This document shows, piece after piece, positions 1 to 10,118 of a DNA stretch of 61,000 nucleotides (positions are counted from its first letter, which is position 1; every line of letters begins with the position of its first letter). Origin of the DNA: Tubiluchus corallicola. Taxonomy: Eukaryota; Priapulida; Priapulimorpha; Priapulimorphida; Tubiluchidae. The position numbers were made by a program, and so were the translations under genes. The stretch covers positions 40,001 to 101,000 of the forward strand of contig JAQGDQ010000368.1 in assembly GCA_030141605.1 (NCBI GenBank). Reading direction: 5' to 3'. The notes under the pieces are model-generated. The model was given only the letters and a program-made list of their open reading frames with translations, was not told the DNA's origin and did not search any database.

Positions 1-617
1 TAAAGAAAGCATCACTTCATCGTAAGCAGCATCGCAATGCAGGAAATTATAGGAAGCTGCATATCTTACCAAGAACTCAAGAACATGACCGTTCTTACTA
101 GAGATACAATATGCCCTGCCCCGCAGTGGTAAAATGAACTCATATCACAGATAAAAAACGACCACTAAACTTCTCAATTTATAAGGCGTTACAGCTGCTA
201 TTATAAAATTTAACTGACGCTGTTGTTTGTGCGCTATATAATTATTTAAGCGCCTATAGCAAATCGTCTCAGCAGTTTCATAAATAATCAGTTAGGAGAA
301 GGAAGGAGTTATTTTTATCTCTTTCGCTATGTGATCGTTTTGAGTTAGACAAATTGGAGCCTCAACACCAGTGCCAGTGCGTAATTTCGTAATTTGCGTT
401 TGTCAATTTAATTACTGTAATAAAGAACTGTGGAAAAATACAATTCCGAAGAAATATATTACCAACGTCGCGTATTTAAACGTTTGAAAGGCATAATCGA
501 AAAGAAAGTCGAGATGTAGTAACAGCACGTGCTCTTCCAGACTCTATATTGCCACACCAGTTACTTAGCAGCATTATTTTCGCAATAGAGAAGCTTTCAT
601 GATAGTGAGACAACAGC
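1..617. other. 5' flank of the GPCR gene; no gene recognised
   Basis: AT-rich unique-looking sequence without a convincing open frame. The last part probably holds the promoter and 5' untranslated leader of the receptor gene at 618. No TATA box or known element could be assigned with confidence. Confidence 0.4.
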
Positions 618-1514
618 ATGGATGAGCGCATAAGTGAACTGCCACATGCGGCTGAAACTACGACGACTTACTACGTTGCACTGGTTACGATTGTCATCAT
701 CAGCGGAAGTTTGAGCGGAAGTGTTTTTGTGCTTCAAATCATCAACATGATGAGAACGCAAACAATATCTACAATCGGGTTAATTATCACAAATTTTTCT
801 GTGAATGATTTGATAGCTACAGCTTTTACTGTCGCGTCTAGTGAGATGACAAAGAGTGGACCAAATCCATGGAATCACAGTCCTTTGCTGTGCAAGTTGT
901 TTAACATGGCCATACATGGCTCTTGTCCATTCGTCACAGCTTCATTAACAGCAGCATTTGCCATAGAAAGACTAATTGCAAGTTGCAGAAGAACCCAGAT
1001 TAGGCGTAGATGGTATGCACTTGGCATTATTGTAGCCTGGATTACGGGTTTTACGGCCTTTTGCTATAGAGCAATTTGGAGTAGTGTTATAAAAATAGAG
1101 TACACATACGATGGCTATGCAGTAAGCATTTATCAGTGTAAATTACAATTACCTAGCAAAATTGCAAGACTGCCTTATCACGTTTTCGTTCAAGTTGCAT
1201 TTATTTTTCTTCTTGTTGCATTGTGGAGTCGCACGATCTTTCGACTGCTGAAGAAAAAAGGACTCTCTGCTTCTGAGAAAGATTTGTATCTTGCTGCAGC
1301 ATTAATAACAGAAGTCTTCGTTGTGTTTTCTGTGCCACTGATGGTGCTGACAGCTATCGGGGACAGTGATAACGTGACATTTTTTCGCATAGTGTTTGAA
1401 TTGTTTGATGTAATGTTTAAATTACAATACGTTATGCGGCCTCTAGTGTTTATAATATTGATTGTAAGAGACATTATTAGGTCAGTTAGGTACTACTCAA
1501 ATTCAGTCGTTTGA
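618..1514 (+). CDS. Atypical class A-like seven-transmembrane G-protein-coupled receptor
   Basis: A single-exon frame of 298 residues with seven hydrophobic segments at about 19-43, 53-75, 92-118, 132-152, 186-208, 223-247 and 255-283, the layout of a plasma-membrane rhodopsin-like receptor. Family landmarks seen: Asp64 in TM2 (the sodium-site aspartate in NFSVNDL), Cys92 at the start of TM3 paired with Cys174 in the second extracellular loop, Trp141 in TM4 and Pro240 in TM6. Others are altered: no GN pair in TM1 (SGSLSGS), Glu-Arg (117-118) followed by Leu instead of DRY, no CWxP in TM6, and RPLVF (274-278) in place of NPxxY in TM7. The start has an acceptable context (CAGCATGG), and a polyadenylation signal follows about 105 bases after the stop. 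The N-terminus is short, with no signal peptide. The ligand is unknown; it probably belongs to a lineage-expanded orphan group. Class assignment is fairly sure, subfamily is not. Confidence 0.88.
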   Translation: MDERISELPHAAETTTTYYVALVTIVIISGSLSGSVFVLQIINMMRTQTISTIGLIITNFSVNDLIATAFTVASSEMTKSGPNPWNHSPLLCKLFNMAIHGSCPFVTASLTAAFAIERLIASCRRTQIRRRWYALGIIVAWITGFTAFCYRAIWSSVIKIEYTYDGYAVSIYQCKLQLPSKIARLPYHVFVQVAFIFLLVALWSRTIFRLLKKKGLSASEKDLYLAAALITEVFVVFSVPLMVLTAIGDSDNVTFFRIVFELFDVMFKLQYVMRPLVFIILIVRDIIRSVRYYSNSVV

Positions 1515-1618
1515 AGGCAAGCCACTAAAAGTGTCAGTTTTAGAGACAAGCCTATATTTTTGGATAGACTTATACAATTTATATAGAGCCTCAATGCCTC
1601 ATCAGCACAAATCTTTGT

Positions 1619-1624
1619 AATAAA
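1619..1624 (+). terminator. Polyadenylation signal of the GPCR gene
   Basis: AATAAA about 105 bases after the receptor stop codon, on the same strand. It is the first canonical signal downstream. Position fits a short 3' untranslated region. Confidence 0.55.
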
Positions 1625-1712
1625 AATTGTACTTTATAGGTATAGTTCTATGACTGTAGGCCCTATCATTAAGCACTTTATATTTACTGTAAATGCTAAC
1701 GCAATGCTGTGC

Positions 1713-2442
1713 TATATATACCTCTAGGCAAACTAGTCAGTTGCTTAAGGCGCCAAATTTTGGAAGTATTTCTTTAATTTTTAAATTCAGTGCAGTATAA
1801 GTATAACATAGTGTTATTTGTAATTACTTAAATGCGCAACATTAATTAAATGAAACTAACTACTTGCGTTACTGTCAAATCGCATGAGTCATCGAATGCT
1901 AGCAAGTGCCTTCCCTTAATCAAAGCACTTTCTATTCTCGCTCTATCTGGTTTCCTAAAGTTACATCATTTCACACAAACATTGCTGATGTGTTACCCTG
2001 CTTTTATCCACGGTTTCAATTTTATGCTTAAGAATGACCCTTCCGTTAATAAAAAATCGTACTATAGCATTTATCTAATTATGGCAGACAAATCTATAAG
2101 AATATCGAAGTCTTCAAGACGGAATAGAGGGAACGAAAGGTAAAAACGTTTGCGACTCGTATAGAGCAGAATGGGGTCGTAGATCCAAATTCGAATTCAA
2201 GCAGTCATAAATTCAATTTAAAATTTAAAGAGCACAAGTTTTAGATAGCTAATTAACTTCACTTAATTTGTATAATATACAGGCATAAGCCTAATACAAA
2301 AATCTAATATTATAATATTACGCAAGAAAAATTCAATATTGTGAGCGCAATGGGGATCATGGGGGAAGGGGCTGACCGTTAAGGAGATGGCGCTAAAAAT
2401 ACTTTTGCCCAGGGCGTGAAACTACGTGGAGCTGGCCCTGTG
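1713..2442 (+). mobile_element. hAT-like DNA-transposon remnant
   Basis: The left part reads TACCTCTAGGCAAACTAG followed by GGCGCCAAATTTTGG. The right end reads CCCAGGGCGTGAAAC then GGAGCTGGCCCTG, the CAGGGCC-type terminus common in hAT elements. The same left-end sequence recurs inverted at 36960-37057. Inside lies a short open frame (1850-2143) whose end (DPSVNKKSYYSIYL) matches a stretch in the 35.8-36.2 kb copy. No transposase is intact, so this is a non-autonomous or decayed copy. Confidence 0.6.
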
Positions 2443-3140
2443 TGCAGTTCATCGTTAATGGAATTTCATTCGAAATTATAATGAGGAAATCAAATTTTGT
2501 AGATTTAGTAAAATACCTTGGCAGAACAACAACTCGAACAATAAAAACGCTAAATGAAAATTAATTTACGTTTTTACGACAATAATTACATGCCAAATAG
2601 TACACGCTTCATCCCGCAACTGTTACACTTGTTGTGATATAAATAACAGCATTTAGATAGCGCCTTAGTGTTTTATATCTTTACGACTGCTAGGAATTTA
2701 AAGCGCATAATTTCATACGCCCCCACGCTTTTAATTCTGGCGTAAGAAGAATCGCTTTCAAAAACTTTGGTTTGTAAAATTTTGCGTTTTATTTGTAATT
2801 TCGGAACCACTATGCGCGTGCTCGTCTGCATGCATAAACCAAAATAATTTTAAGTTTACAAATCTTCCTTATAATAAACAAGTGACCTTGAGGCAGATGA
2901 AGCCATTGGCTCCACTGACTATCGAAAGGAAAACTTGTTAGCAGGATGAAAAGTTCTTGCCTTGGAGGAGGACGCGTGTGTAATCATAATATAACGTCGC
3001 TCACAGTTTATTTGGCGATAACCAGGAAATTAAAGAAACTGATAATAAAAAGATTGTTGAGCAATCAAATGATGAGCAACCTTTTCTACTGATCCCGAGT
3101 CTTCAGTATTCCAGAAATATTTCACTGAAAAAATCGTTTG
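2443..3140. other. Unique AT-rich DNA, nothing recognised
   Basis: No open frame with coding character, RNA gene or repeat could be recognised on either strand. Confidence 0.4.
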
Positions 3141-3400
3141 ATGCCAACAGCTGGTATGTGATGGTCTCCCATCTCCCACAAGGTGTAGTTTTGTCACCCC
3201 TTTTAAGTTGACATTTTAGTGCCAAAACTTTGTTTTAACTGAGAAGCAAATTTTATTGTAACAAAAGAATCTTTTTTAATGCCACCAGTAGGCATGTGAT
3301 GGTCTCCCTCAAGGTGCCATTTTGTCACCCATTTTAATGTAGTACTTACATAGCCAAACTATTTTAATTGAGAAGAAAATTCTATTGTAACAAAGGAACA
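3141..3400 (+). repeat. Two diverged tandem units of about 138 bp
   Basis: Unit 1 begins ATGCCAACAGCTGG at 3141 and unit 2 ATGCCACCAGTAGG at 3279. Both continue with TGTGATGGTCTCCC, then TTTTGTCACCC, then TTTTAA(C/T)TGAGAAG and TATTGTAACAAA. A local duplication; no coding potential. Confidence 0.65.
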
Positions 3401-3529
3401 GTTACGCCGTGAGGAAAACCATGAAACTTATTATTGTTGCATAACGTGCTTATGTGTTATTGTGTGAATAATGTTAAATGTAAGTGAGTTGCTCACTGTG
3501 CGACTTGTGTAAGTAACAAAAACTGTTTA

Positions 3530-3650
3530 AAGGAAGACAGGACAATTTTCCACATACTACCCCATATTCAACTCCGATAAAAGTATTCCAGGGTTTTACA
3601 ACACGACCTACAAATGCAGCTACTTTTAGCATCAAATTCTGTGAAAGACC
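3530..3650 (+). mobile_element. Possible truncated TA-flanked MITE end
   Basis: AAGGAAGACAGGACAATTTT preceded by TA at 3528-3529 closely matches the left end of the element at 25994. The similarity fades within about 100 bases, and no matching right end was found, so the 3' limit is arbitrary. Confidence 0.3.
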
Positions 3651-5329
3651 TATTAATTTATTAACTTTATGGCGAAACCTGCGAGGCTACACCCACTATA
3701 CCTATCCGTTTACGTTATTAGCCCGCGCATAAATCGGTATTTAAGAACTGTTACATAAACGTATTAAAATGATATAAAACTGCTTTAAAGAAAGGAATTT
3801 ATGGGCATTCAGTAGTACATGTTAATACGATTCATTAAGCTCAACAAAATTTTACTGCCGAGAAAGGAAATATGTTTAGGATTACAGTTTGTACACAGTA
3901 TGACGCTCGAAGTACCCTGATGTACATTTATTGTTTTGAAAAACACGATAGGCATCTGAATACTAGATAAGTTGGGAGAAAAGTGGTTCGATGCAAAAAT
4001 AAAGTGGCTTAATAGAAATTTAAGCAAAGGACGGGTCAAAACAAGATGAAGAATTAAACAAAATTTCCAAAATGTCATTTTTGCATTTTCTAACAGAATT
4101 ACGTTTTTCGTATTAGCAAAAAAATATGACAGTGTCGAAAGCCCCGCTCTGCCTTATATTCACTGCACATTTTGGCAGTGATACGCCGAAGCCTACATCA
4201 ACGCGGGTAAGTGTTGGCGCATGTTTTAAAGCTGCTCAATTTCCATTTAGCGGCAGATTAACCTAGTTACTAGATTTCGTAAAGGCTTGGTAATGGAATA
4301 AACTTCGTAGAGACTTGTTGTAATGAAACTTGTTGCTACGATTTGTAATTACAGATTACGAGTTGTAATTAAAATAATTTTTGCGCATTTTTTATGTAAT
4401 GTTATATCAGAATATTGTTTTTACTGCATTATAGTTCAAATATTGTGTAAATTAAAATTCGTAAGCTATAGACGTGGATGCAATATTTTAAACATATTTA
4501 TACTTTTTTGTTTTGTAAACAACTATACAAATACTCTCACACACTGTACAGAAATGATATTCCAATTAAAATTGTTAGATAGACCCAACTTAAATAAAAA
4601 ACTAGGTTAAGTTGATATAAATGTGTTTTAATAATTTTTTTATAGTTTTTGGAACGTTATGATCTTTTTTCTAATCTTTAAACTAAACGCTCTTTTTTAG
4701 TTTTGGGTTTTCTATTCTTTTCAGTTTAACACAATTAGAGTAGAGTAGTATAGAATAGAACAGAAATTTATTTTTTCCTTGGATACATAAAAACATGATG
4801 CATACATTCCATATGGTCCAAGTGTTGGTAAGTGAAATCAGAAAAAATGAAACACACAGAAACTGTTAAAAATACTGCAGATTACAATACGGTTAGACAA
4901 AAGACGGATGTGTGCAAGCCTACTGAAAGGTGAAAAATGAAAAATGTATGTAAAAAGCAATTATAAATAAAGCACAATTTTCTTCTATTTTAGCGTGAAC
5001 CATACGATGAGATTCTTCAAAACCAGGTATGCAAGTATTTGACAAATTCGAATTGTAGAAGATCATTGACTGAATAATCGTGTGGAAATATTGCACTATC
5101 TATGCCGTTTCTGTCATTGTAATGCACAGTCGCTTCTTTTTGGTTCTTCTGTGCCATTTGAACAATAACTACAACGAATTATAGTACAAACAACACGTTA
5201 AAAATACTTTAATCTTTTTATTAAAAGTAAATTTAGTATCCAGTCAACAAAAAAACCGTGTTTCCGCCATTGTTCTTTTCTGTACCTTGCTCTCGCCTTT
5301 ATCCTTCCGCCTTACGCTATATAGTTCTG
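3651..5329. other. AT-rich intergenic DNA
   Basis: No gene recognised. Short frames at 3809-4078 (-) and 4323-4610 (+) have AT-driven compositions and no domain. A TAGAGTAGTATAGAATAG stretch at about 4740 resembles the tail of a LINE 3' end, but there is no coding sequence to support that. Confidence 0.35.
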
Positions 5330-6480
5330 CTTGCGAATTCGTTCGCAACAATCATCTTCCTTTAAAATAGGCAGATATACATGCAGCTATAAATCATACC
5401 CAACCGGGCATAAGTTTCATTGACAATAACTTAATGAAATTGATTGGCGACGCTTTTTAAACGCAAAGAATGCGTTCCTGATTCCATTAAAGAGATTGCT
5501 TTAGTCGCTTTACTGATTCTGAGACGGTGTTGTTAATATTGCAGTAGCTGTTTGTTCTTCATGAATAGTAATGCCAAAAAGCTCACTCAAATAACGCCAG
5601 GGTGATTTTTGACAAGAATCTACTGAGAACTGATACAAATACGAAACCTCTCCGCCATCTTTTCATTCAAAATAGTGAGAATGTTTCTCGATTTTGCACC
5701 GTTAGCGATGATATTATTACGACTATCACAGCCGTTATCAGATTTAATAAATTGTGCATAAAATCAGTTTATATTAAAATGAATTGGCCGCCATCATCAT
5801 ATTATATTCAGGCCACAAAAGTTTCTTAGCGTTATTGCATTTAATTGCGCGAGTAAATCACTCCGTCTTGCCACTTTCTGACTAAAAACTAGACAATTTC
5901 CTGGTAAATTTTATTCATTTATCTTTTCATTGCGCTGTTTAATCTCGTGGCTGTCTCCCATTACTTAACTCTTTTCATAATAACCAAAGTTATGTAGATT
6001 TATATCCAGTTTCGTATCTTGTTAATTCTATCAATGATAATAATTAACACAGGATACATAACTATAATAAACGTATCGATTTTAGCGCTTTTGTCGGGTT
6101 TAAATGATGCCTGAATATTGAACAATTACACTTTGCAGCGGATGATATGATTTACATTCTAATGAATCGTAAAATATTGCGCTTTTGTGAACGGGGATGA
6201 AGACTTTGTCATAATCGCAAAAATGCCATTATTTATCACGCGTACGAAACACGTTTAAGTAACATATTAAATTGCTCAAGATGTGGCAGGATTTTGCCAT
6301 GATCAAGCGCAGAATCTATAAACATAGCCGAGATTAACATGAGAAAAGCGGCTTTAAGAAAACTCTTGTACACATTGTGTGCTCGTGTAATTAAGATACA
6401 ATCAGGAAGTTAAATAATGGACAAACCTCGTGCAATTGGGATCGTATTTAGATTCATCAACAGAGTGATTTAAAGTCGGC
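5330..6480. promoter_or_regulatory. Candidate non-coding regulatory segment
   Basis: Free of repeats, more balanced in composition than its surroundings, and dense in TAAT, ATCAAT and TTTAT homeodomain-type cores, for example AATAATTAAC near 6040 and TAATTAAGATACAATCA near 6390. This texture is often seen in conserved developmental enhancers, but conservation cannot be seen from one sequence. It could serve NKX6 16 kb away, the GPCR, or nothing. Confidence 0.22.
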
Positions 6481-6526
6481 TATTCTACACCAGAGTCGTT
6501 TACAAAACCGTCTCTCTGATACCGAT

Positions 6527-6755
6527 TTAATGCCGCCCTTTTAAAACGCAATCAATGATAAATAATGCATCGTTTTCCCATCCACTAGCATTAATTTGTC
6601 CCCTAAGCGGCTCCGCTGATCTGCCTTTACGGAAGCTGTCATACACCCGGCTCAGCGCGAGATTATGGGCTTCCGAAGCCAGTGCATCTTCCACTGGTTG
6701 TGCTTGAGCGTCATTACCTGTTGGCAATCTCCTAGTCATAATGGCTTGTTGCTGG
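6527..6755 (-). CDS. Candidate small exon or orphan 70-residue frame
   Basis: On the minus strand a splice-acceptor-like TCTGGTTTAG ends at 6756. It is followed by CAGCAACAAGCC and an ATG at 6739 opening a 70-residue frame that stops at 6527. The peptide is hydrophilic, with balanced charge and Ala/Leu-rich helical character (QPVEDALASEAHNLALSRVY), and has no signal peptide, membrane segment or known domain. Its base composition is richer in GC than the flanks. It might be an exon of an unrecognised gene, a transposon fragment or chance. No partner exon was found. Confidence 0.18.
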
Positions 6756-6769
6756 CTAAACCAGAGCCA

Positions 6770-8362
6770 TCAATTCCGTGAAAACTGTCGTTTCGTACGG
6801 CATCAAATCTAATCAAAGCAAATCCTCTTCTCTGTTCTTCGTATAAAGTTTGTAATTTGTTTTGATGATACACATCATTCTGCAAACCTTATGAATGCTA
6901 GGAGCTATATAATTTTTGCATAATTTATGGAACAAAATTCTTAAAAAGCGATAGCACTCAGAATTAATTTACGTTTCTTTGTGTATGATGAAGAGATAAA
7001 TTTCGTGATGGGTAACGTGGTGGCGGTGGTGGTGTTAATGGTGGCTGTAATTGTGGTGATCTGGTAGCAGGCCAGTGAACTATCTTAAAAAAAACTCAAC
7101 GTTTATTCTTAAAAATGGCCACTGAGCATTTGCAATGAATCTGCTTAATGCTGCGGTTTGGCATATTTCTGAAGCTCTGTAATAATGCGCAGTCATTCGA
7201 CTCCCTTACACTACACCAGTCGAGTGGTGTCTCGAAGATAAAATTAGTGGGGGTGTTGCTTCAGAAAAATTTTTGCCGTTGTTTTAATACTGTGTAAAAC
7301 GTAATAAACATATACAATTTTAATGTTGCAGTTATATTGGAAGATCAGGTGTTGAATGGCCTCTTTTGTTAACTGCAACTTTCTCATGGAGAAATGAACA
7401 TGCTGTACTTCATTTAAAGTCACAGAACTTATTTCTTGTGTTAACACACCACACTAAGTTTACACTTTATCATATCTAAGAATATGACGCTACACGGTAA
7501 GCACTTGACAATTGTTACTGTGATAGAGACAGTATTTTTGTACCTAGCAGCAGACGATAGCATACAGTGTGTTATTTCAGACATGTGCGCATGGCCGCAT
7601 GCGCACAACAGCCAACACCACGCTGCTTGGGCTGTGAAGCGAACTGCACTTCCCTCACATGCCCCGGTTCCGTGCAAGCATAAAAAAGAGCTAAAGAAAA
7701 AAGACTTATTATATTTGAGCATTATCGATAATAATGTGTGTAACTGGGGGTGCTGCAGTACCACAGTACTTATGCACGAGCCGTCACTGCCACCAGCTGA
7801 AGCGACTTTTAAAGACTGTCTTTTAAAATTACTAGAAGGTTTTAAATACTTTCGTAGTACAAGAATGAAAAATTCTGTTTAAAATGCTTTGACATTTAAC
7901 GATTTTGCGTTGCAATTTAAATTGGCGCGCTTTCAAAGATGTAAGTAATATTTGCAGAACCTTATGCAAGCCTGAATTTATAATAAAATTATGTCAAACT
8001 CTCTGAAGTTTAAAAATTTTTAAGGTACAATCACCATTGATAATAATAAACTAAAACAAACTAAAAATTGACCAAATGATAAAAATATGGAAACTGCGCC
8101 TCAGTTTCTGCAGCAACTAAACACTGAGGAGAACAAATAGCTATAAATTTCATTATGTCAATAAATATAGCAATTGGTCTGTGCAGTAAAGAATTGAACC
8201 AATAACTCACTTTTACGTCGTTTGCTAACTTTATACGTCTTGTATTTAATTTGTTGCATAGAAGTAATATGCACCATGTTTTATGTATTTTTGCAATGTG
8301 AAATGTTGCGCCGCTTAGTTTATTGTGCCGCTTGTCTTTTTGATTGTGGCTGGAATAAATTA
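6770..8362. other. Intergenic DNA, nothing certain
   Basis: Contains overlapping frames on both strands at 7441-7882 in a locally GC-richer patch. Neither shows a domain, signal peptide or splice context, and they occupy the same bases on opposite strands. A short run of GGTGGCGGTGGTGG-type triplets lies near 7019. Confidence 0.35.
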
Positions 8363-8986
8363 AAGGAAAGCCGGACCCAATTTTGAACTGTATGTCAAAA
8401 CATTCTACTCTTTAAAATATCGCAAAGGAACATAGAATTTTTTAAAAAAATGACTAACGTAAAAGAATAATATTATTACCACAGAAACTCAATTTCACAT
8501 TCGCGCAGCTAGTTTTTCGCGATTACATGCATTTCGCCATTCGTCGGCTAGATGGGCACTAGAGCCTCCATTTAGCAAATGTGTTGCACAAAAAACAGGT
8601 GCTGTATCTCTAAGTTCAGAGATGCTTAGTTGCGATGTAGTGCACACCTTCGAGAGCTCATGCGTGAACACAGCGTTAAATTCGAAATCTGAATTTTTAT
8701 CTTAAAACTTACCGAGTTTTAGTACAAGACACTGAATTTCTTACAGTAGCACTGTACTTCAATCTTCGCTTTCACAAACACTTGCAACGCGCACGTGGGA
8801 GGTTTGTGCTGCTGAAAATTATGTTCACTTGTGGGTATCATCAATAGTTGAGCTCGCCTGCTGCTAATAAAGATTTTAATTATTATTTAACTATCAGAAA
8901 CGCTTTTGCAGTATTATTGGTGCTAAAATGTAACTTTTTATTGTACTTGAAAATGAGATAGGATTTGAAAAATCATTGTCTTCCTC
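8363..8986 (-). mobile_element. TA-flanked MITE, family B, inverted copy
   Basis: Begins AAGGAAAGCCGGACCCAATT after TA (8361-8362) and ends with the reverse complement of the AAGGAAGACAGGATGATT-type end, followed by TA at 8987-8988. The whole stretch aligns by eye with 25994-26606 in reverse orientation. Partly matching terminal repeats and the TA duplication point to the Tc1/mariner group. No transposase. Open frames at 8894-9154 belong to its end and flank and are not genes. Confidence 0.68.
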
Positions 8987-8988
8987 TA

Positions 8989-9668
8989 AAACAAATGCTA
9001 ACAATATAATGTTAAGTAAAATGGCATACCTTATAAGATACAACGCAAATTTACAACAATGTGTTGATTCACAAATTAATAGTATAAGTTCAAAAACAAG
9101 CCAGAAAGCAACATATTTTGCCACTGTACCTGCACTGGTCATTATTATTTGCAACTTATATAATAGTCGATTTTATTACCTGATTAAACCTGTGTAAAGA
9201 CCTTGCAAATCTTTAAGGTCTTTAATTGGCAAAATTGTGAGTTGAAAAATACCTAATTTGGGCGATTATATGAAGTAATTACTGTAATTTATCACTTTAT
9301 CAACAATCTGTTACTACAATAATCAAATCACTATTTGGACTATCTTGTTTACTAAGCATGCAATGAAAGTGTTGCGGCACATGCTGAAAAGAACGTTGAT
9401 GTGGGCAAGAGAGCTGATCAAACATTTATTTATGTAGCGCCGGCGCATTTGTTTCGGGTCATTTTGTTGATAACAAGCCATAATGGGTCGACAGAGGTAA
9501 CTGATTTTTATTAGAAGTGTAATATTAATCGTGTTTGGGTACACAAACCGAACAGTAAAAGGCGAGCATGATCGTTAAATAGCAGAGGTAACACATAAAT
9601 CATTGTCATTCATACAATCTGCCAAAAAAACGCTGATTGTGACAGTTGATCTCGAAATGTTGAAGAAC
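8989..9668. other. Intergenic DNA, nothing recognised
   Basis: Unique AT-rich sequence. Its short frames (such as 9323-9544 on the minus strand) have no recognisable features. Confidence 0.35.
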
Positions 9669-9847
9669 TTATACATACATACATACATACATACATACAT
9701 ACATACATACATACATACATACATACATACATACATACATACATACATACATACATACATACATACATACATACATACATACATACATACATACATGCAT
9801 ACATACATACACACGCACACACAAACACACACACACACACACACACA

Positions 9848-9879
<32 letters not shown>

Positions 9880-9891
9880 CATACATACATA
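9669..9891 (+). repeat. Compound microsatellite (ATAC)n then (AC)n
   Basis: About 125 bases of nearly pure ATAC, then AC with ACGC interruptions, then three more ATAC units. The frames of Tyr-Ile-His or Met-Tyr-Val-Cys across it are repeat translations, not genes. Confidence 0.97.
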
Positions 9892-9950
9892 CATAATCTT
9901 TATTAAAGTCGGGTGTACAACGGAATACTCCAACAAATGTTAAATAATAA

Positions 9951-10118
9951 CCTAAAACAACTTGGATAGCTAAGACAAATAAAGATGTTCAACAACTTCA
10001 ACCAAATCTATCTTTAGGAGTAGAAGAACTTACGCTGTTAGCTGTAGATAGAAGTGGGTGGAATACTCTGATAAATATTGATGCCTCAATGCCTACAACA
10101 AGTGTTATGAGATTTTGA
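9951..10118 (+). pseudogene. 3' tail of a non-LTR retrotransposon ORF2 (LINE fragment)
   Basis: A 55-codon frame with stops just upstream, ending at TGA 10116-10118. It encodes TTWIAKTNKDVQQL near its start and LTLLAVDRSGWNTLI near its end. The pattern TW, then a helix, then LA.DRS.W..L(I/V), then a short tail and stop is characteristic of the C-terminus of LINE ORF2 polyproteins. The reverse transcriptase and endonuclease are absent, so this is a 5'-truncated copy. It lies directly after the ATAC/AC microsatellite. Confidence 0.55.

Noticed and set aside
7441-7882. Opposing 107- and 132-codon frames
   Set aside because: No domain, signal peptide or splice support, and they overlap on opposite strands; a GC-richer patch probably explains both.
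9575-9936. Long frames of Met-Tyr-Val-Cys or Thr-Tyr-Ile-His
   Set aside because: Translations of the ATAC/AC microsatellite; present in several frames on both strands.
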